DNA from: Flavobacterium faecale
GTDB lineage: Bacteria; Bacteroidota; Bacteroidia; Flavobacteriales; Flavobacteriaceae
Direction: 5' to 3'
Assembly (NCBI RefSeq): GCF_003076455.1
Contig: NZ_CP020918.1
Span: forward strand, 992,001-1,056,000
DNA length: 64,000 nt
Shown in pieces: positions 1 through 7,840 of the stretch (position 1 is the first letter of the stretch; every line of letters begins with the position of its first letter). The position numbers and the translations under genes are program-made. The notes under the pieces are model-generated. The model was not told where the DNA came from. It worked only from the letters and a program-made list of their open reading frames with translations, and searched no databases.

Positions 1-657
1 ACGGTTGCGACGTACAAAATTCTCTTTATCAGGATTGGTGGTACTCCAAAATTCACTCATAAAACCACCGTTTTCTTCCATCCTTGCAACATACTTTTTA
101 TGCGGTTTAGGATAAATTTGGTTGAGTCCATGGGCAACAACACCAATAGTTTGCAAATTGTACTCCATTGCCAATTGGTGGGCTACAATATCAACACCAT
201 AAGCAAAACCACTCACAATTACAGGGTTAAGCGGCGCTAAATCTTCGATCAATTTTCTGCAAAATTCGGTTCCATACGAGGTAATTTGTCTCGTACCTAC
301 AATACTAATTAATTTGCGGTTGTTCCAATCAATGTTTCCAGAACTAAAAAGCAGTACAGGACCATCAAAACAATGTTTCAATCGGTCTGGGTAATTAGCA
401 TCCTGAAAATAATGTGTTTTGATGCCATTGGTTTCAATAAACTGCATTTCTTTGGTGGCTTTTTCAAAAACCGTTTTATCTTGCATATTTTTGAGCAACG
501 CAGTCCCTACTCCATCAATTGAAGCAAGTTGTTGGGGCTTAGTTTTGAAAACTTCTTCGGCAGTGCCGTAGTTGGCAAGGAGCTTTTTGGCCATAATATC
601 GCCAACACCGTCTACTCTTTGCAGTGCCAATAGGTAAAATAATTCTTGTTCTGTCAT
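1..657 (-). CDS. dprA: DNA-processing protein DprA (partial, C-terminus outside window)
   Basis: The reverse strand encodes the N-terminal ~219 residues of DprA, the protein that loads RecA on incoming single-stranded DNA during natural transformation. It begins MTEQELFYLLALQRVDGVGD, and two helix-hairpin-helix-like GVG motifs lie in the first 60 residues. The Rossmann-like core follows, with SIVGTRQITSYG, VSGFAYGVDIVAHQLA and a GLNQIYPKPHKKY stretch that match the DprA/Smf nucleotide-binding fold. The ATG at 655-657 is the first start in frame. The reading frame is open to base 1, so the C-terminal end is missing from this window. Confidence 0.93.
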   Translation of the reverse strand, partial: MTEQELFYLLALQRVDGVGDIMAKKLLANYGTAEEVFKTKPQQLASIDGVGTALLKNMQDKTVFEKATKEMQFIETNGIKTHYFQDANYPDRLKHCFDGPVLLFSSGNIDWNNRKLISIVGTRQITSYGTEFCRKLIEDLAPLNPVIVSGFAYGVDIVAHQLAMEYNLQTIGVVAHGLNQIYPKPHKKYVARMEENGGFMSEFWSTTNPDKENFVRRNR

Positions 658-725
658 GCTAATGAATTGTGGCTGAAAAGTATAAAAATTTTATGGTATT
701 TGTTAATAAAAATTGTGAATAAAAT

Positions 726-755
726 TTTGATAACTATTTTCATTACTTAACTTTG
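726..755 (+). promoter_or_regulatory. Bacteroidetes-type promoter for the HU/SPOR gene
   Basis: A TTTG (726-729) and a TAACTTTG (748-755) are separated by 18 bases. This fits the Bacteroidetes primary-sigma consensus TTTG-N~19-TAnnTTTG. The start codon is at 761, so the transcript would be leaderless or nearly so. Confidence 0.55.
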
Positions 756-760
756 CCAAT

Positions 761-1708
761 ATGAATATCGAACTTTACATCGCCCAGCTTTTATACCGTT
801 ACCAGTGCGTTACCGTTCCTGGTTTTGGTGCTTTTTTGACCGAAATTCAATCTGCTCAGTGGATTGAGGAAAGTCATTCGTTTTCTCCACCAAAAAAATC
901 AGTTTCTTTTAATACCAACATTCGAACAAATGATGGCTTACTAGCAAACCATATTGCCAATGCAGAGAAAACATCGTATAGCTACGCGGTGAGTGCGATT
1001 CAGCATGCTGTTTTGAATTGGAAAAACAATTTGGAGCAAAATGGAAAAATCATTCTTGACGAAATTGGTTCAATCCAATTGAACAGTGAAGGTAGTCTAG
1101 TTTTCAAACCTTTGGAGCAAAACAACTTCTTGACAAGTGCTTTTGGACTTTCTTCATTCATTTCTCCAGCAATTACGAGAGAAATTGAAGCGCATATTGA
1201 ACCTGTTGAAGAAAAAGAAGTAATCGTTTTTGAGCCAGAAACAACAAATAGTCGTTCGTACTTGAAGTATGCCGCTATCTTTGTTCTTGGATTGGGATTG
1301 GCCGGTACAATTGCTTATCCTATGTATCAAAATGAGATGAATACGCAACAAACTTTGGTTGAAAAAGCGGTTCAAAAACAAGTAGAATCAAAAATTCAAG
1401 AAGCTACATTTTTTATCAAAAACCCGCTGCCTGCAGTAACTCTTTCGATAAAAGAAAATAAACCCGAAGTAGTAAAAATGTCCTACCATGTTATGGCAGG
1501 AGCGTTTAGAGACGAAAACAATGCCAACAAAATTCTGAAAAAATTACTAAACGCAGGTTTTGATGCGAAAAGGATTCCGTTGAACAAAAGCAATTTGTAT
1601 CCAGTAATTTACGGTAGCTACAAAACTTTTTCGGAAGCAGAAAAAGCGAAAAAAGTAATTAATGATAAAGACAATCCAGATGCCTGGATTTTGATTGAAT
1701 CACTATAA
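761..1708 (+). CDS. HU-domain/SPOR-domain inner-membrane protein
   Basis: This 315-residue protein has three parts. Residues 1-125 resemble the bacterial HU-like (CCDC81-type) domain found in Bacteroidetes, with VTVPGFGAFLTE near the start and ILDEIGSIQL around residue 100. One membrane helix lies at about 168-188. A C-terminal SPOR domain spans about 240-315 (YHVMAGAFRDENNANKILKK, then VIYGSYKTFSEAEKA). SPOR domains bind denuded glycan strands of peptidoglycan, so this protein probably links a cytoplasmic HU-like module to the cell wall, perhaps at the division site. The role of the HU-like part is inference. It is transcribed away from dprA and ends at a hairpin terminator. Confidence 0.8.
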   Translation: MNIELYIAQLLYRYQCVTVPGFGAFLTEIQSAQWIEESHSFSPPKKSVSFNTNIRTNDGLLANHIANAEKTSYSYAVSAIQHAVLNWKNNLEQNGKIILDEIGSIQLNSEGSLVFKPLEQNNFLTSAFGLSSFISPAITREIEAHIEPVEEKEVIVFEPETTNSRSYLKYAAIFVLGLGLAGTIAYPMYQNEMNTQQTLVEKAVQKQVESKIQEATFFIKNPLPAVTLSIKENKPEVVKMSYHVMAGAFRDENNANKILKKLLNAGFDAKRIPLNKSNLYPVIYGSYKTFSEAEKAKKVINDKDNPDAWILIESL

Positions 1709-1728
1709 ATCAATCGTCTACCCTATAT

Positions 1729-1765
1729 AAAAAAACCTCCAAAGTATGTTTGGAGGTTTTTTTTG
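1729..1765. terminator. bidirectional hairpin terminator
   Basis: AAAAAACCTCCAAA, a short loop, then TTTGGAGG and a T-run form a hairpin between two convergent genes. The A-run on one side and T-run on the other let it act on both strands. Confidence 0.85.
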
Positions 1766-1769
1766 TGCC

Positions 1770-2600
1770 TTATTTAGTAAAGTCTGCTTTGGATAGTTGA
1801 TTACCAAATTTAATATTTGTCCAATTGACCAAAATCCATGGATCATTAGTTTCTATAGCCTCCCAATTCGAACCTTTGTATTTTCGTTTGGTCGGAATCA
1901 ATATACCGTCCACCTCTTCGTATTCCAATTTCATTAGTAAAGGATCTGTTTTACCAAAATCGACAACCGTAAACAAAAATTGATCTACTAAATTTGTAGA
2001 CCTATTGATGTACAATTGGTAAATATCTTTTGGCTTATTGTCTTTTGAATCGAAAGTAATTTTGACCACACTATAATCGTTGCCATTGATTGCTTTATCA
2101 CCTAGGTATTCATAATTGATTCCTGGATCTAATACTTTTTGCATCATAGCAAACCAATAAAAATTGGTGGCACGACTGAAAATAGCTCTTTTTACAATAG
2201 CAGGATCGGTCAAAACAACACCATTGTGCTTGATCCAATAGTCTGATCCATCGTACCCTTGCTCAATGGTACCTGCAAGATCAGGCAATGTGCGCTCGTG
2301 TTGTTGCATGTGTCCGTATGATAATTCGCCGTTAAAAATATATTTCTCTGTTGAAACATCTTTTTTACCGTCTGCTGTTTGATACGTATAAGTGTACACA
2401 ACATCCTTTTTTTGTTGCAACTTATTGTAGTTACCCACTTTTTGCACCATATTGTAAACCAACTCATGGCCTCTGTTTTGAAAATTGGGAACCTTAACGG
2501 CTGCGACATTTACTTGTTGCTTATCGGCAACGGATTTCAGGTTGTTGCACCCACTCAAAACAACCAAACAAAACATACTAATACCTAACGTATTCTTCAT
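1770..2600 (-). CDS. Predicted lipoprotein, DUF6503-like
   Basis: The 276-residue product starts MKNTLGISMFCLVVLSGCNN, a lipoprotein signal with lipobox LSGC and the lipidated Cys at residue 18. The mature part has no obvious enzymatic motif. It is rich in beta-strand-like sequence (YIFNGELSYGH, YEYLGDKAINGNDYSVVKITF) and resembles the Bacteroidetes family annotated DUF6503, in which an outer-membrane lipoprotein has a LolA/LppX-like fold. That assignment is from memory and tentative. The gene faces the HU/SPOR gene across a shared terminator and is not in an operon. Confidence 0.7.
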   Translation of the reverse strand: MKNTLGISMFCLVVLSGCNNLKSVADKQQVNVAAVKVPNFQNRGHELVYNMVQKVGNYNKLQQKKDVVYTYTYQTADGKKDVSTEKYIFNGELSYGHMQQHERTLPDLAGTIEQGYDGSDYWIKHNGVVLTDPAIVKRAIFSRATNFYWFAMMQKVLDPGINYEYLGDKAINGNDYSVVKITFDSKDNKPKDIYQLYINRSTNLVDQFLFTVVDFGKTDPLLMKLEYEEVDGILIPTKRKYKGSNWEAIETNDPWILVNWTNIKFGNQLSKADFTK

Positions 2601-2649
2601 AATAAATATAATTGAAACTATTTAAAGTCGAAAACCGACCTTCTTCCTA

Positions 2650-2686
2650 TTGAGAATTCTGCAATGTTTAGCATTCGAATTCTCAA
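2650..2686. promoter_or_regulatory. 10-bp inverted repeat upstream of the lipoprotein gene
   Basis: TTGAGAATTC and GAATTCTCAA face each other across 17 bases. The repeat sits about 50 bases upstream of the minus-strand lipoprotein start and has no T-run in the sense of a terminator, so an operator is possible. The rest of 2601-2962 is AT-rich and holds no gene that I can see. Confidence 0.3.
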
Positions 2687-2962
2687 AAAACAGCATTTTT
2701 GCTAACCTAATCAATATTTTACTTTCGATAAAGCCCTTTAACAGAAAATTATATTTCAACAATTTATTCGCAAATTTCATCAAAATGGGCCTTTAAACCT
2801 TTTAGCAGGCTGTGTTATTTTCGAACAAAAACATTTAATCTATGTAATCCTCCTGTTTGTAGATACAAAAAGCGACATCGTCTATTTGAGTTTTTTAAAC
2901 ACTGCTTTGCTTATACCTTTACCTCAATGATTACAAATACTAACATTAAAAACATAAACAAT

Positions 2963-3532
2963 ATGAAAACTATTTATAAAACATTTGCAATACTTGCCAT
3001 TTGTACCTTAACCGGAATTACTACAGTAAACGCACAGAACAAAAATTCAAAAAAGGTAGTGTCTAAAAAAGTGTCTATCCAACGTGTACCAGCCTCAAAA
3101 GTAACGTACAAAACACCTAAAAGTAAAGTAGCTACTGTGCGCACCCTATCCAACAAATCAACTATTAAATATAACGGTCAAAATTACTATTATTCCAATA
3201 ACAAATACTACTCCTACTCACAGGGTCACTACGTAAACATTATGCCCAAAGTAGGTTTTAGAATAGCTGTTTTGCCACAAAACTATAACCGAATCCAATT
3301 TCAAAACCGCATTTATTTTCAATCTCAAGGAATGTTTTATATTCAAAGCGGATCTGATTATGAAGTGGTTAATCCAGAAATAGGGACGGTAATTTATGAA
3401 CTTCCATCCGATTATGAGAAAGTTACAATCGACGGTCAAAGCTATTATGAATACGGAAATATATTATACGAAAAAATCCAAGATAACGGTACAAGAGCGT
3501 ATGAAGTAGTAGGCTTTATCGACGCAAATTAA
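2963..3532 (+). CDS. Secreted DUF6515-like protein
   Basis: I start this gene at the ATG at 2963, because that gives a clean signal peptide (MKTIYKTFAILAICTLTG, then VNA before QNKN). An in-frame ATG 36 bases upstream would add a polar, asparagine-rich leader. The mature protein (about 165 residues) opens with a basic, serine/lysine-rich segment. A repeated aromatic pattern follows: YNGQNYYYSNNKYYSYSQG, NRIYFQSQGMFYI and YEYGNILYEK, each resembling a short beta-hairpin unit. This layout matches the DUF6515 family of small exported Bacteroidetes proteins of unknown function. It ends about 40 bases before a strong terminator. Confidence 0.7.
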   Translation: MKTIYKTFAILAICTLTGITTVNAQNKNSKKVVSKKVSIQRVPASKVTYKTPKSKVATVRTLSNKSTIKYNGQNYYYSNNKYYSYSQGHYVNIMPKVGFRIAVLPQNYNRIQFQNRIYFQSQGMFYIQSGSDYEVVNPEIGTVIYELPSDYEKVTIDGQSYYEYGNILYEKIQDNGTRAYEVVGFIDAN

Positions 3533-3569
3533 AATATACTACGTATTTTATTTTATTAATTCAGAGTGC

Positions 3570-3609
3570 AAAAATCCCCCTTATTGATGGTCAATAAGGG
3601 GGATTTTTA
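3570..3609 (+). terminator. hairpin terminator
   Basis: AAAAATCCCCCTTATTGA pairs with TCAATAAGGGGGATTTTT, a near-perfect long stem with a T-rich end after the secreted-protein gene. Confidence 0.85.
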
Positions 3610-3713
3610 TTTTCTGATTTCAAATAGTTTCTACTGTTTTAGTACGAGCCAAGAATTAGCACTGTTTTTAAAGGCGTGAAGAGACAAAACTGTTCAAGAC
3701 AACAATAGTGTTG

Positions 3714-3975
3714 CTAAAATGCTTTTTTGATCGAATGACGCTTGTTTTTTTGGTGTTCTTTGATGTTGTTTTTCTCAAATTTTTGATTGAACAAGTCTAA
3801 GGTTTCTTCCCCGCCAAGTCCAACGCTTTCAAGGTAGAACGTACTTTTTCTGGATCAACCGAAATAGACCTTTGCTCTATAGCCTTCAAGAAAGCAATGC
3901 CTTACTTTTTTACTTTTTCCAGCAAATCTGGTAGTGCATCCCAGTCGTTTGTAATTCTTGGTTCTTCTTTTTTTT
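3714..3975 (-). pseudogene. Decayed C-terminal gene remnant
   Basis: The reverse strand reads EEPRITNDWDALPDLLEKVKK, a TAA stop, then in the same frame SISVDPEKVRSTLKALDLAG. A one-base shift at the GGGG run near 3814-3818 then continues EETLDLFNQKFEKNNIKEH to a stop at 3714. The three pieces look like one coding sequence broken by one stop and one frameshift. No upstream start or N-terminal part is present. I do not recognise the family. It lies just downstream of the aldehyde dehydrogenase on the same strand. Confidence 0.4.
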
Positions 3976-4012
3976 AATATAAAACAAATATTGATAAAAT
4001 TCTAGTTTCGTT

Positions 4013-5398
4013 TTAACCCAACATCCACTTGATAAGCTTCAATTTAAAATCGGTATAAGGTGCATATTTGACATTTGGCTCCAACCAAGTGGGCTTGTCC
4101 AAAATACTTTTATAATGCGAAAAGGCATCAAAGCCATACTTGCCATGATAACTACCCATGCCGCTGAAACCCACACCTCCAAAAGGCATATTGCTGTTGG
4201 ACAAATGCATGATACTATCGTTTACGGCCCCACCTCCAAACGAAACTTCGCTTAAAATTTTGTCAATCTGGGTTCGGTCTTTGCCATAAATATAGCAAGA
4301 TAACGGCTTCGGACGGTCTTTGACAGCTGCAATGGCTTGATCGAGATTTGTAAAAGAAAGCACTGGCAAAATTGGCCCAAAAATTTCATCTTCCATCACT
4401 GGGTCTTCGAAATTGACGTTTTGTAGAATTGTTGGATGAATAAGTCGTTTGGCTGCATCCATTTCGCCACCAAAATACAATTTTTCACGATCGATTAATT
4501 TGGCTAAACGATCAAAGTTTTTGTCGTTTACAATCTGCACATAATTTTCGGTGAGACCATTCTTTAAGTCATAGAATTCGGTTATCGTGGCGGCAAGGGT
4601 TTTTAAAAATTCCTCTTCGATTTTCTTTTCAACCAAAATGTAATCGGGTGCTACACAGGTTTGACCTGCGTTAAAGAACTTGGCCCAAACGATCCTTTTT
4701 GCGGTCGTTTTCAAATCAGCATCCGCCAGAACAAAAGTCGGACTCTTCCCTCCTAGCTCAAGTGTTACGGGTGTGAGCAGTTTTGCAGCCGCTTGGTATA
4801 TAATGCGTCCTACGGGAATACTACCCGTAAAAAATATTTTATCAAATCGGTGGTTTAACAATTCTGTGGTGGTTTCGACGCCACCTTCGACTACGTATAA
4901 AAATTTCGAAGGAAAATTTTCGTTTATTATTTTAGCCATCACTGCAGCCGTGCGCGACGGGAGTTCGCTAGGCTTGATCATGACCGTATTCCCAGCTGCA
5001 ATGGCCGTGATTGCCGGTAACAGCGATAATTGGTACGGATAATTCCAAGCACCGATCACCAAGGTAACGCCAAGCGGTTCGGGAATGATATAGGATTTGG
5101 CCGGAAAATTTGCCATTCCTGTGGCTACTCGCCTGCGCTTGCTCCAACTTTTGATATTTTTAATAAAGATGTTAATTTCATGGTACAACAACGAAAACTC
5201 AGCCGAATAGGTATCAAATTTTGATTTCCCAAAGTCTTCGTAGATGGCGGTGTACATTTCGTCTTCGTGCGCTATGAGGACAGATTTTATTTTTTGCAAT
5301 TGCTCAATTCGGAAGCTGACTTCTTTGGTTTGGTTCGAATTGAAAAACTCAAGTTGTTGGGTATAAATATTTTTGATTTCCATAGTACTGTAATTCAA
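4013..5398 (-). CDS. NAD(P)-dependent aldehyde dehydrogenase (class 3-like)
   Basis: The 461-residue length, shorter than the ~490-500 of most aldehyde dehydrogenases, and the sequence pattern fit the class 3 (ALDH3/YwdH-like) group that oxidises medium- and long-chain or aromatic aldehydes. The general-base Glu is E214 in VTLELGGKSP and the catalytic Cys is C248 in FFNAGQTCVAPDY. The cofactor-site segment GAWNYPYQLSLLPAI lies near residue 120 and the late motif MPFGGVGFSGMGSYHGKYGF is intact. Two ATG codons are close together (5398 and 5383); either could be used. The gene stands alone, so its physiological substrate is not shown. Confidence 0.92.
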   Translation of the reverse strand: MNYSTMEIKNIYTQQLEFFNSNQTKEVSFRIEQLQKIKSVLIAHEDEMYTAIYEDFGKSKFDTYSAEFSLLYHEINIFIKNIKSWSKRRRVATGMANFPAKSYIIPEPLGVTLVIGAWNYPYQLSLLPAITAIAAGNTVMIKPSELPSRTAAVMAKIINENFPSKFLYVVEGGVETTTELLNHRFDKIFFTGSIPVGRIIYQAAAKLLTPVTLELGGKSPTFVLADADLKTTAKRIVWAKFFNAGQTCVAPDYILVEKKIEEEFLKTLAATITEFYDLKNGLTENYVQIVNDKNFDRLAKLIDREKLYFGGEMDAAKRLIHPTILQNVNFEDPVMEDEIFGPILPVLSFTNLDQAIAAVKDRPKPLSCYIYGKDRTQIDKILSEVSFGGGAVNDSIMHLSNSNMPFGGVGFSGMGSYHGKYGFDAFSHYKSILDKPTWLEPNVKYAPYTDFKLKLIKWMLG

Positions 5399-5901
5399 AT
5401 TTTATAATGATATGCGTTGCAAATACTGCAATTGATGGTTTAATTATTGATCCAGAAGAATAACTACTCGCCTAACCTACTTGGCTTTCGAACCAGCGTT
5501 TTGATTCTATTTTAACAAAGTAAAACCTTTTGCAGGATCAATGCGCAACCCTTAACACAACTTTAAAGCCATTTGCAAAGCAAAACAGATCAAAACATCT
5601 ACAAATATCCCGAAAATAATTTTGACTTCTAAAAACGCTTGCTTTTTAGGCATTCGCTTCGGGCGGGCTCCCGAAAAGCGCCGGCACTGCACATTAAGAG
5701 CTCAAACAATTGCTCTTATCCCTAATGCTGGTTTTGGGGAATTATTGGGCGTTTTCGTTTAAAATTTTGGATTGCATTGTGAGGATTGAGATTCCATTTC
5801 CCTAAAGAAATAAATGCCGTAAATAAACGTGTTACAGAAATTAAGACTTGTGGTAAAATAAAATAGGTGCTTTCTGCAAACAAGCAGAAGGTGTAGTACA
5901 G
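5399..5901. other. Gene-free spacer at the left edge of the accessory island
   Basis: I see no coding sequence or RNA gene. A GC-richer patch at about 5660-5690 (GGGCGGGCTCCCGAAAAGCGCC) resembles part of the CCCGAAGC repeat found elsewhere in this window. The rest looks like decayed sequence. Confidence 0.4.
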
Positions 5902-6159
5902 TTAATCGTAATGGTGTCTACATTTCAAAATTTGAATTTCATCATTGATAAATCTATAAATTAATCTATGTTCATCATCAATTCTTCTCGACCAAAATCC
6001 AGCATATTTGTGTTTCAAAGTTTCTGGTTTTCCAATTCCCTCAAAAGGATTTCTGGAAATATCTTTGAGCAGATCATTTATTTTTTTTACTTTCTTCTTG
6101 TCTATTTTTTGCCAATACAAATAATCTTCCCAAGATTCATCAACAAATACATATTTCAT
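5902..6159 (-). CDS. yoeB: YoeB-family mRNA interferase toxin
   Basis: This 85-residue protein matches E. coli YoeB in length, and the catalytic residues fall at the same numbers: E46 (in GKPE), R65 (in DDEHRL) and H83-Y84 at the C-terminus (KCRHHYD). YoeB cleaves mRNA in the ribosomal A site when released from its antitoxin. The start codon follows the antitoxin stop directly (6159/6160), the usual arrangement for translational coupling. No residue known to be needed for activity looks altered, so the toxin is probably functional. Confidence 0.93.
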   Translation of the reverse strand: MKYVFVDESWEDYLYWQKIDKKKVKKINDLLKDISRNPFEGIGKPETLKHKYAGFWSRRIDDEHRLIYRFINDEIQILKCRHHYD

Positions 6160-6414
6160 TTAGTCTTCAATTAAGTCTTTAGAAATTGTGTTTCCATTCT
6201 TAAATTTATCAATTGCAGCATCTAACCTTCGTTCGTTCATTCTGCTTGATAACTCATAATTTGTTGCCATAAGCGAGTTATATTCTTCAAGTGAAATAAC
6301 AACAATCCCCGAATCTTTCCCACGATTTATAATTAGAGTTTCAAAGTTTATTGCTACTCTATCAAAGTAAGATTTGATATCCTTTCTGAAATCTGAAATA
6401 TTTGTGACTACCAT
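6160..6414 (-). CDS. yefM: YefM/Phd-family antitoxin
   Basis: The 84-residue protein has the YefM/Phd layout. An N-terminal DNA-binding dimer domain reads TNISDFRKDIKSYFDRVA, then LIINRGKDSGIVVISLEEYNSLMAT. A variable C-terminal tail (RRLDAAIDKFKNGNTISKDL) would wrap the toxin. It is the first gene of the pair and would repress the operon with the toxin as co-repressor. The paired TGTACA operator lies 10-35 bases upstream of its start. Confidence 0.93.
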   Translation of the reverse strand: MVVTNISDFRKDIKSYFDRVAINFETLIINRGKDSGIVVISLEEYNSLMATNYELSSRMNERRLDAAIDKFKNGNTISKDLIED

Positions 6415-6423
6415 AATTTACGT

Positions 6424-6449
6424 ATATTGTACAAAGTTATGTACAATAT
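6424..6449. promoter_or_regulatory. YefM-YoeB operator with two TGTACA motifs
   Basis: Two 10-base arms, ATATTGTACA (6424-6433) and TGTACAATAT (6440-6449), form a perfect inverted repeat with a 6-base spacer. Each contains TGTACA, and the motif centres are 12 bases apart. Work on E. coli YefM-YoeB describes TGTACA cores in adjacent palindromes as the operator, so this is a direct match to a known type of site. It lies immediately upstream of yefM. Confidence 0.75.
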
Positions 6450-6855
6450 TTTTATTTTACACCCTTTTTGTCAAAATATTGAAACGAAGGTCTCAACTGG
6501 CGCTTGACTGCGTCGAGTGTCAATTTTAATTTTGAAAAAAAATTTTAGCGTTTTTAACGCAATACCTTCTCACACAAAAATATTTTCAGATGAAGTACAA
6601 ATTAGTACTGACTAATAATATAAACTTCTTCTTTTTACAATATCCGCGCTGTAAACGCTAGGATTGTTGGTTTATTGAAAGTAGGTATTCGTTGCAAACG
6701 AGCAGCAGCTGGGGGGTCGCAGTAATAGTAACTAAATATCTTTGCTATGCAGATAATTTTAACCAATCCAACAGCTCAAGCAGGAAAACAATTGTATAAG
6801 CTTGTGATGACATTTTATAGTCGATAAGTTAGTCTGCAAAATTATATGTCTGCAT
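6450..6855. other. Gene-free spacer between toxin-antitoxin operon and orphan gene
   Basis: No open frame of useful length is visible on either strand. The segment is AT-rich, with a GC-richer patch around 6700-6725. It may be decayed coding sequence, but I cannot reconstruct a product. Confidence 0.35.
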
Positions 6856-7251
6856 TTAATCATAACTATTATTATAATCTAAAACAGCCTCTTTAATTGA
6901 TAACTCTATTTCTCTAATATTATCAGCTTTCAAAGAAAAATCTCCTCCATCAAATGCTCTTAATTTTTTATAATACATTTCCATTTTGCTTCGAAATGAA
7001 TCATTAGTTTTTTTGCTTCTTAATTCAAATACCCAATCAATTAGGTCATCTACTTTCTTTTTATTACTGTCATATAAAGCTTGTCTTCTATTTATAGCTG
7101 CTCTCATCATGTTTAAATCATTGGTAGATAGTGGCACAAAGTTAGACTGAACATTAGCTGGAATAGGTTTTTCATAACGACTAGTTTGTGCGTTAATACT
7201 ATTACTTAGCGGGAAAAATATAAAAATTGCAATTATATGAGGTATTTTCAT
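6856..7251 (-). CDS. Small exported protein of unknown function
   Basis: The 131-residue product begins with a signal peptide (MKIPHIIAIFIFFPLSNSINA before QTSRYEK). The mature part is about 110 residues, charged and mostly helical (MMRAAINRRQALYDSNKKKVDDLIDWVFELR). I recognise no domain. A similar QTSRYEKP-type opening is seen in small periplasmic proteins of flavobacteria, but I would not name a family. It stands alone, with a broken gene upstream. Confidence 0.65.
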   Translation of the reverse strand: MKIPHIIAIFIFFPLSNSINAQTSRYEKPIPANVQSNFVPLSTNDLNMMRAAINRRQALYDSNKKKVDDLIDWVFELRSKKTNDSFRSKMEMYYKKLRAFDGGDFSLKADNIREIELSIKEAVLDYNNSYD

Positions 7252-7303
7252 TTTTATTGGAGTTATTTGATTTGTTGAAATTTATATTTAGTTAAATTTT
7301 TTT

Positions 7304-7662
7304 TTAACGTCTTAAAACCTTTTTATTTTCATATGTTTTAAATTCAGGAATTAAAACGTCTAAATTCATATTTTTTAATAATAGAAGCATTTGAAAAATA
7401 TTGTCTTTAGAGCTAAAGTCTATTAATTTCAATGTTTTCGTTTGCGTAGAAGTTAAATTAAATTCTGTTCTAATATTTTTTCCAGAAGCATTAATACCTA
7501 AATTAATTGCAATTTTTTTTGAGTCAGTAAAAAAAAGTTTGCTTTATTCTTGTGTCCGTGTTGTTCAGTTATGTATTCGATATTTAAGAAATTTGTATCC
7601 CAATCTGTTGGTGGTTTTTGTAGGTCGTATCGTTATAAAGTAATCTCTAATTCTTTAGTCAT
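7304..7662 (-). pseudogene. Broken gene with an early stop and a frameshift
   Basis: Reading leftward from the ATG at 7662 gives MTKELEITL, then a TAA stop. The same frame continues RYDLQKPPTDWDTNFLNIEY and ITEQHGHKNKAN. At the run of eight T/A near 7530-7540 the frame must shift to continue FTDSKKIAINLGINASGKNI and on to DVLIPEFKTYENKKVLRR with a stop at 7304. Both halves look like genuine protein. I do not recognise the family. Homopolymer sequencing error could explain the shift but not the stop. Confidence 0.55.
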
Positions 7663-7690
7663 TTCTTGTAATTTTTTCACTTTTTTTTTA

Positions 7691-7834
7691 AGCTAGCCAC
7701 TAACGTTGTTGTATAAGCTTTGTTGAGTTGTTTAAGCAGTGAATTTAATAAATAAAACATGAACGGCGAAATTCCGGAGGAATTTCCCAAGTGAGCTAAA
7801 ACCAGCAATAAAGTTTATATGGTGTTGGCTGTAG
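7691..7834. repeat. 144-bp spacer bounded by imperfect inverted repeats
   Basis: The left end (AGCCACTAACGTTGTTGTAT and on to AAGCTTTGTTG, 7694-7724) pairs imperfectly with the right end (CAATAAAGTTTATATGGTGT and on to TGGCT, 7805-7830). A smaller palindrome, GAAATTCCGGAGGAATTTC (7768-7786), is nested inside. Size and topology resemble an integron attC site, but the core and inverse-core sites do not match the RYYYAAC/GTTRRRY consensus and no integrase is in the window. Confidence 0.4.
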
Positions 7835-7840
7835 TTTTTT

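Noticed and set aside
7401..7643. 80-residue plus-strand open frame
   Set aside because: It is the antisense of the broken minus-strand gene, which has the more protein-like sequence.
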